From NCBI GenBank assembly GCA_017475035.1, contig JAFVGK010000094.1, forward strand, positions 1 to 46,029: a stretch of 46,029 nt of DNA. The letters are read 5' to 3'. The translations under genes were made by a program, and so were the position numbers. Source of the DNA: Blautia sp. GTDB lineage: Bacteria > Bacillota > Clostridia > Lachnospirales > Lachnospiraceae. Below, in pieces: positions 43,412 through 46,029 of the stretch (position 1 is its first letter; the number at the start of each line of letters is the position of its first letter). The notes beneath the pieces are model-generated. The model was not told the DNA's origin and did not search any database. It saw only the letters and a list, made by a program, of their open reading frames with translations.

Positions 43412-45631
43412 CTATTTCACCGCCTTAAGGAGATAGATCACAGAGCTGAAGTCTCCGGAAGGCATGATGTTTTCCCCGACCTTACCTGTTGCAGCGTCGC
43501 TGGTCACAAGTCCGGCTCCCATCAGTTCGTCACCGTAAAATGTTCCCATGCCCTCCACCTCATACAGCAGATCCTCGCGAAGCCCGGCGAGCCGCAGCCT
43601 CATGAAAGCCTGATTCGCCTTACTTAATATCCTGAAGCTGCCGACGATCGCTTCCTTCTGATCCCCGGATACAACCATCCACGCCGGTTCATTGCTCTCA
43701 AACGGAGAACGGAGCCGGTAGAAGGTACCGAACTGCAAAAGCTCCCGATGATCCTTCATAAATTGGGTATACTTTCTGACATCCGCGATCTCTTCCTCTG
43801 AAAGACGGTTCAGATCCAGCTCATAGCCATAAGTTCCAAAGAAAGCTGTTTCAGCCCTTGTCTTAAGTGGGGTAATCCGATTCAGCTGATGATTCGGGAC
43901 CGCGGAAACATGACTTCCCATGCTGCTTACCGGATACCCGTAGGATGTCCCGTACTGAATCTTAATACGCTCCACGGCATCCGTATCATCGCTTGTCCAC
44001 GCCTGCGGCGCATAATACAGTAAGCCGGCGTCAAACCTTCCGCCGCCTCCCGCGCAGGACTCAAAAAGGATATGGGGGAATTCGGCTGTGAGCCGTTCAT
44101 AAAGATCATAGACTCCAAGGATATAACGATGGAAAATCTCTCCCTGGCGATCCGCCGGATAAGCCTGGGAACCGCACTCCGTAATGCTTCTGTTCATATC
44201 CCATTTTACATAGGAAATCCTGCTCTCCCTTAAAATCCCGGAAACCAGACCGTAAATATAATCCACAACCTCCGGCCTGGAAAAATCCAGAACCAGCTGA
44301 TGCCGTGCCAGTGAATTCTTCCTGTCCGGAATCTGCAGCACCCAGTCAGGATGCGCCCGGTAAAGATCGGAATCCGGATTTACCATCTCCGGTTCAAACC
44401 ACAGGCCGAATTTCATCCCCATCTGCTCTATTTTTTCAGAGAGCCCTGCAATCCCGTCCGGGAGCAGCTCTTTAGCCGGGTACCAGTCTCCAAGGCCGGC
44501 GTAATCATTTCTTCTTGCGCCGAACCATCCGTCATCCAGAACAAACATTTCCACGCCGCATTCCTTAGCCTTTGCGGCAATGGCAAGAAGCTTCTCCTCA
44601 TTGAAATCAAAGTACGTCGCTTCCCAGTTATTAATCAGAATCGGGCGCACCTTATGTCGGTATTCCCCCCTGATCAGATGATTCTGAAACAATCTGTGGA
44701 AGGTCTGGCTCAAATCATTCAGACCTTCCCTCGTATAGGCCAATACAACCTCCGGCGTTGTAAAATCGTCTCCTGACTCCAGCTTCCATGAAAACCAGGT
44801 CGGATGGATTCCCATCATAAAACGGGTCACCTGATAGGTATCCACTTCTGCCTGCGCAAGGAAATTACCGCTGTAGACAAAGGAAAACCCCATCGCCTCT
44901 CCGGAAAACTCATCCGTCCGGGGACGTTTCAAAATGACAAAAGGATTCTGCTGATGAGAAGAATGCCCGCGAAGGCTTTCGATGGCGTGGATTCCCTCTG
45001 ACAGACGATGGGTGACCGGCATGCGCTCCCTTGCCCAGGAACCGGAAAACTGAATCCAGTCATATTGATCGTCAGGCAGATCCAGGCTCAAGGACATCGC
45101 GCGGGTAAGCTGTACGGCTTTGCTGCCCTTGTTGATAAAATGTGCCGACCGCGTCAGCACGCCCATTTCTCGAAAAACCGTATAAAAAAGCTCCAGCTCC
45201 ACACCCGTCACGGCATCTGACAGATTCAGAACCAGGGTTTGGGCATCGGATTCATCCTCCACGTATGTCGCAGGCAAACCTGTCAGACGCGGTTTTCCTT
45301 CAATGATACGGTAACCGCGGTAAACAAAATCGCAAAGCCTGCTTCCGTTTTCCTGGAGAATTTCAACTGCGCCCTGGCGAAAATCCGCGCTCCCGTAAAC
45401 CGGATATTCCTGTCTTACGTGCTCCAGCGAAAACCCTTCCAGCAAATCCGGAGAAGCGCTGTGGGAACGAATACACTTTTCCAGCAGATAATCATAATTC
45501 TCCCGGTCATGAATGGGCCTTCCGAAATACAGCTGCCCCATATGACCGTTTGGCAGAACTTTCATAATATAACTGAATTGCTGATTCTGTAAATGAAATG
45601 TCCGAGAAGTCTCATGTATATAGACAGACAT
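43412..45631 (-). CDS. aga: GH36 alpha-galactosidase
   Basis: 739-residue enzyme that removes alpha-1,6-galactose from raffinose, stachyose or melibiose, probably in the cytoplasm (no signal peptide). Domains are an N-terminal beta-supersandwich (about 1-330), a TIM barrel (about 330-640) and a C-terminal beta domain. The nucleophile is D478 in KWDMNR and the acid/base is D548 in TSDDTDA, the same numbering as the Geobacillus AgaA enzyme. FVLDDGWFGARR and FESCAGGGGRFD are also present. Start at 45631 after GGGGG. An ATG 24 bases upstream has no ribosome site. First gene of the region. Confidence 0.95.
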   Translation of the reverse strand: MSVYIHETSRTFHLQNQQFSYIMKVLPNGHMGQLYFGRPIHDRENYDYLLEKCIRSHSASPDLLEGFSLEHVRQEYPVYGSADFRQGAVEILQENGSRLCDFVYRGYRIIEGKPRLTGLPATYVEDESDAQTLVLNLSDAVTGVELELFYTVFREMGVLTRSAHFINKGSKAVQLTRAMSLSLDLPDDQYDWIQFSGSWARERMPVTHRLSEGIHAIESLRGHSSHQQNPFVILKRPRTDEFSGEAMGFSFVYSGNFLAQAEVDTYQVTRFMMGIHPTWFSWKLESGDDFTTPEVVLAYTREGLNDLSQTFHRLFQNHLIRGEYRHKVRPILINNWEATYFDFNEEKLLAIAAKAKECGVEMFVLDDGWFGARRNDYAGLGDWYPAKELLPDGIAGLSEKIEQMGMKFGLWFEPEMVNPDSDLYRAHPDWVLQIPDRKNSLARHQLVLDFSRPEVVDYIYGLVSGILRESRISYVKWDMNRSITECGSQAYPADRQGEIFHRYILGVYDLYERLTAEFPHILFESCAGGGGRFDAGLLYYAPQAWTSDDTDAVERIKIQYGTSYGYPVSSMGSHVSAVPNHQLNRITPLKTRAETAFFGTYGYELDLNRLSEEEIADVRKYTQFMKDHRELLQFGTFYRLRSPFESNEPAWMVVSGDQKEAIVGSFRILSKANQAFMRLRLAGLREDLLYEVEGMGTFYGDELMGAGLVTSDAATGKVGENIMPSGDFSSVIYLLKAVK

Positions 45632-45660
45632 GGCATAACCCCCTTTATGTGTCATGGATC

Positions 45661-45894
45661 TGAAGTAATGAACGATCTTGCTTTACGTTATTTCCTTATT
45701 AGATTTAAACACACAAAAGGGGATGATTGTGAGGGGAAATGTTAGGGGAAACAGTCAAAATGTTAGATAACCGTTTCTACGAATACAGTCCCGGTAAAGC
45801 AGATGCTTTCCGGGCAGCTCAACACATGACGGGTGAACACGCTCTGCTTCGAATCTGAAACGGCAATAACCGCATTCACGAATACATGATAATA
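45661..45894. other. upstream region of the alpha-galactosidase gene, no gene seen
   Basis: This stretch and the rest to 46029 contain no convincing coding sequence. The promoter of the leftward GH36 gene should lie near 45660-45740. The sequence there is A/T-rich with TTGTGT and AATAA-like elements, but I cannot choose a clear -35/-10 pair. CATTTTGCAC and GTGCAAAATG at the extreme right end (45980-46028) form a small inverted repeat. Confidence 0.4.
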
Positions 45895-45960
45895 TGATTC
45901 AGGCGACAAAAGGTCATGCAAAAAGGAGCTCGCTCATTTTTGCATGAGATTGGGTCGCCC
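45895..45960. repeat. long palindromic intergenic repeat, copy 5
   Basis: TGATTCAGGCGACAAAAGGT to GGAGC (45895-45928) pairs with GCTCATTTTTGCATGAGATT...GGTCGCC (45932-45959). The left arm is the reverse complement of the right arms of copies 1, 2 and 4, so this copy is in inverted orientation. Confidence 0.72.
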
Positions 45961-46029
45961 ACAGACACGAGGAAGCAGCCATTTTGCACTATATACACTT
46001 GATTTTACAAATCTTTCTGTGCAAAATGA

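Overview
The window looks like chromosomal DNA of a low-to-moderate GC Gram-positive anaerobe, most likely a gut Clostridia of the Lachnospiraceae type. This is inferred from strong AGGAGG-like ribosome binding sites, several TTG starts, TTGACA/TATAAT promoters with 17-base spacers, Lpl/YesL/GguAB/ChvE-type sugar uptake genes, BspA-like and bacterial Ig-like surface proteins, and the Firmicutes-type leader before 16S rRNA. No phage, transposase, integrase, CRISPR or plasmid gene is visible. The content is core plus carbohydrate-use genes.

Layout. Positions 1-700 hold the 5' edge of a leftward 16S rRNA gene and two leftward tRNA-Ser genes, each with its own strong promoter. Positions 720-5460 are a leftward housekeeping cluster: tsaE, tsaB, rimI, rnz, tsaD and ispD. 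It covers three of the t6A tRNA-modification proteins, S18 acetylation, tRNA 3'-end processing and isoprenoid synthesis. Positions 5562-8018 encode a large adenosine-deaminase-like protein fused to a C-terminal DprA/LOG-like (SLOG) domain, the most unusual gene here. Positions 8676-12650 are a rightward LplA/B/C-type sugar transporter without an ATPase. Positions 13435-18662 are a leftward ChvE/GguA/GguB-type transporter with two tandem permease genes. Positions 19075-26516 hold a divergent SGNH-like membrane protein, a SNF2 helicase and a secreted beta-helix/Ig/LRR protein. Positions 26958-34794 are mostly single genes: an Ig-like secreted protein, tRNA-Arg, an AgcS amino-acid symporter, DegV, a secreted double-psi-barrel protein, an orphan PTS IIC-like membrane protein, aquaporin Z and a GNAT acetyltransferase. 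Positions 34860-45631 are a leftward carbohydrate region. In transcription order this is a GH36 alpha-galactosidase, an AraC regulator, a sugar-binding protein, two MalF/MalG-type permeases, a membrane protein of unknown function, YesL, a Nudix hydrolase and a GH78 rhamnosidase-like enzyme.

How it fits together. The GH36-AraC-binding protein-permease block reads as uptake and breakdown of alpha-galactosides such as raffinose or melibiose. Neither it nor the Lpl-type transporter encodes an ATPase, so both probably share an MsmX/MsmK-like ATPase from elsewhere. Hairpins lie between the binding-protein gene and the membrane genes in all three ABC operons, which would favour high binding-protein levels.

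Two dispersed intergenic repeat families stand out. One (about 60-130 bp, six copies) ends in a GGGAGGAGG-type Shine-Dalgarno and sits directly before the start codon of five unrelated leftward genes. The other is a long palindrome (arms up to about 30 bp, about six full or partial copies) that lies between genes and in two cases immediately follows a promoter -10 box.
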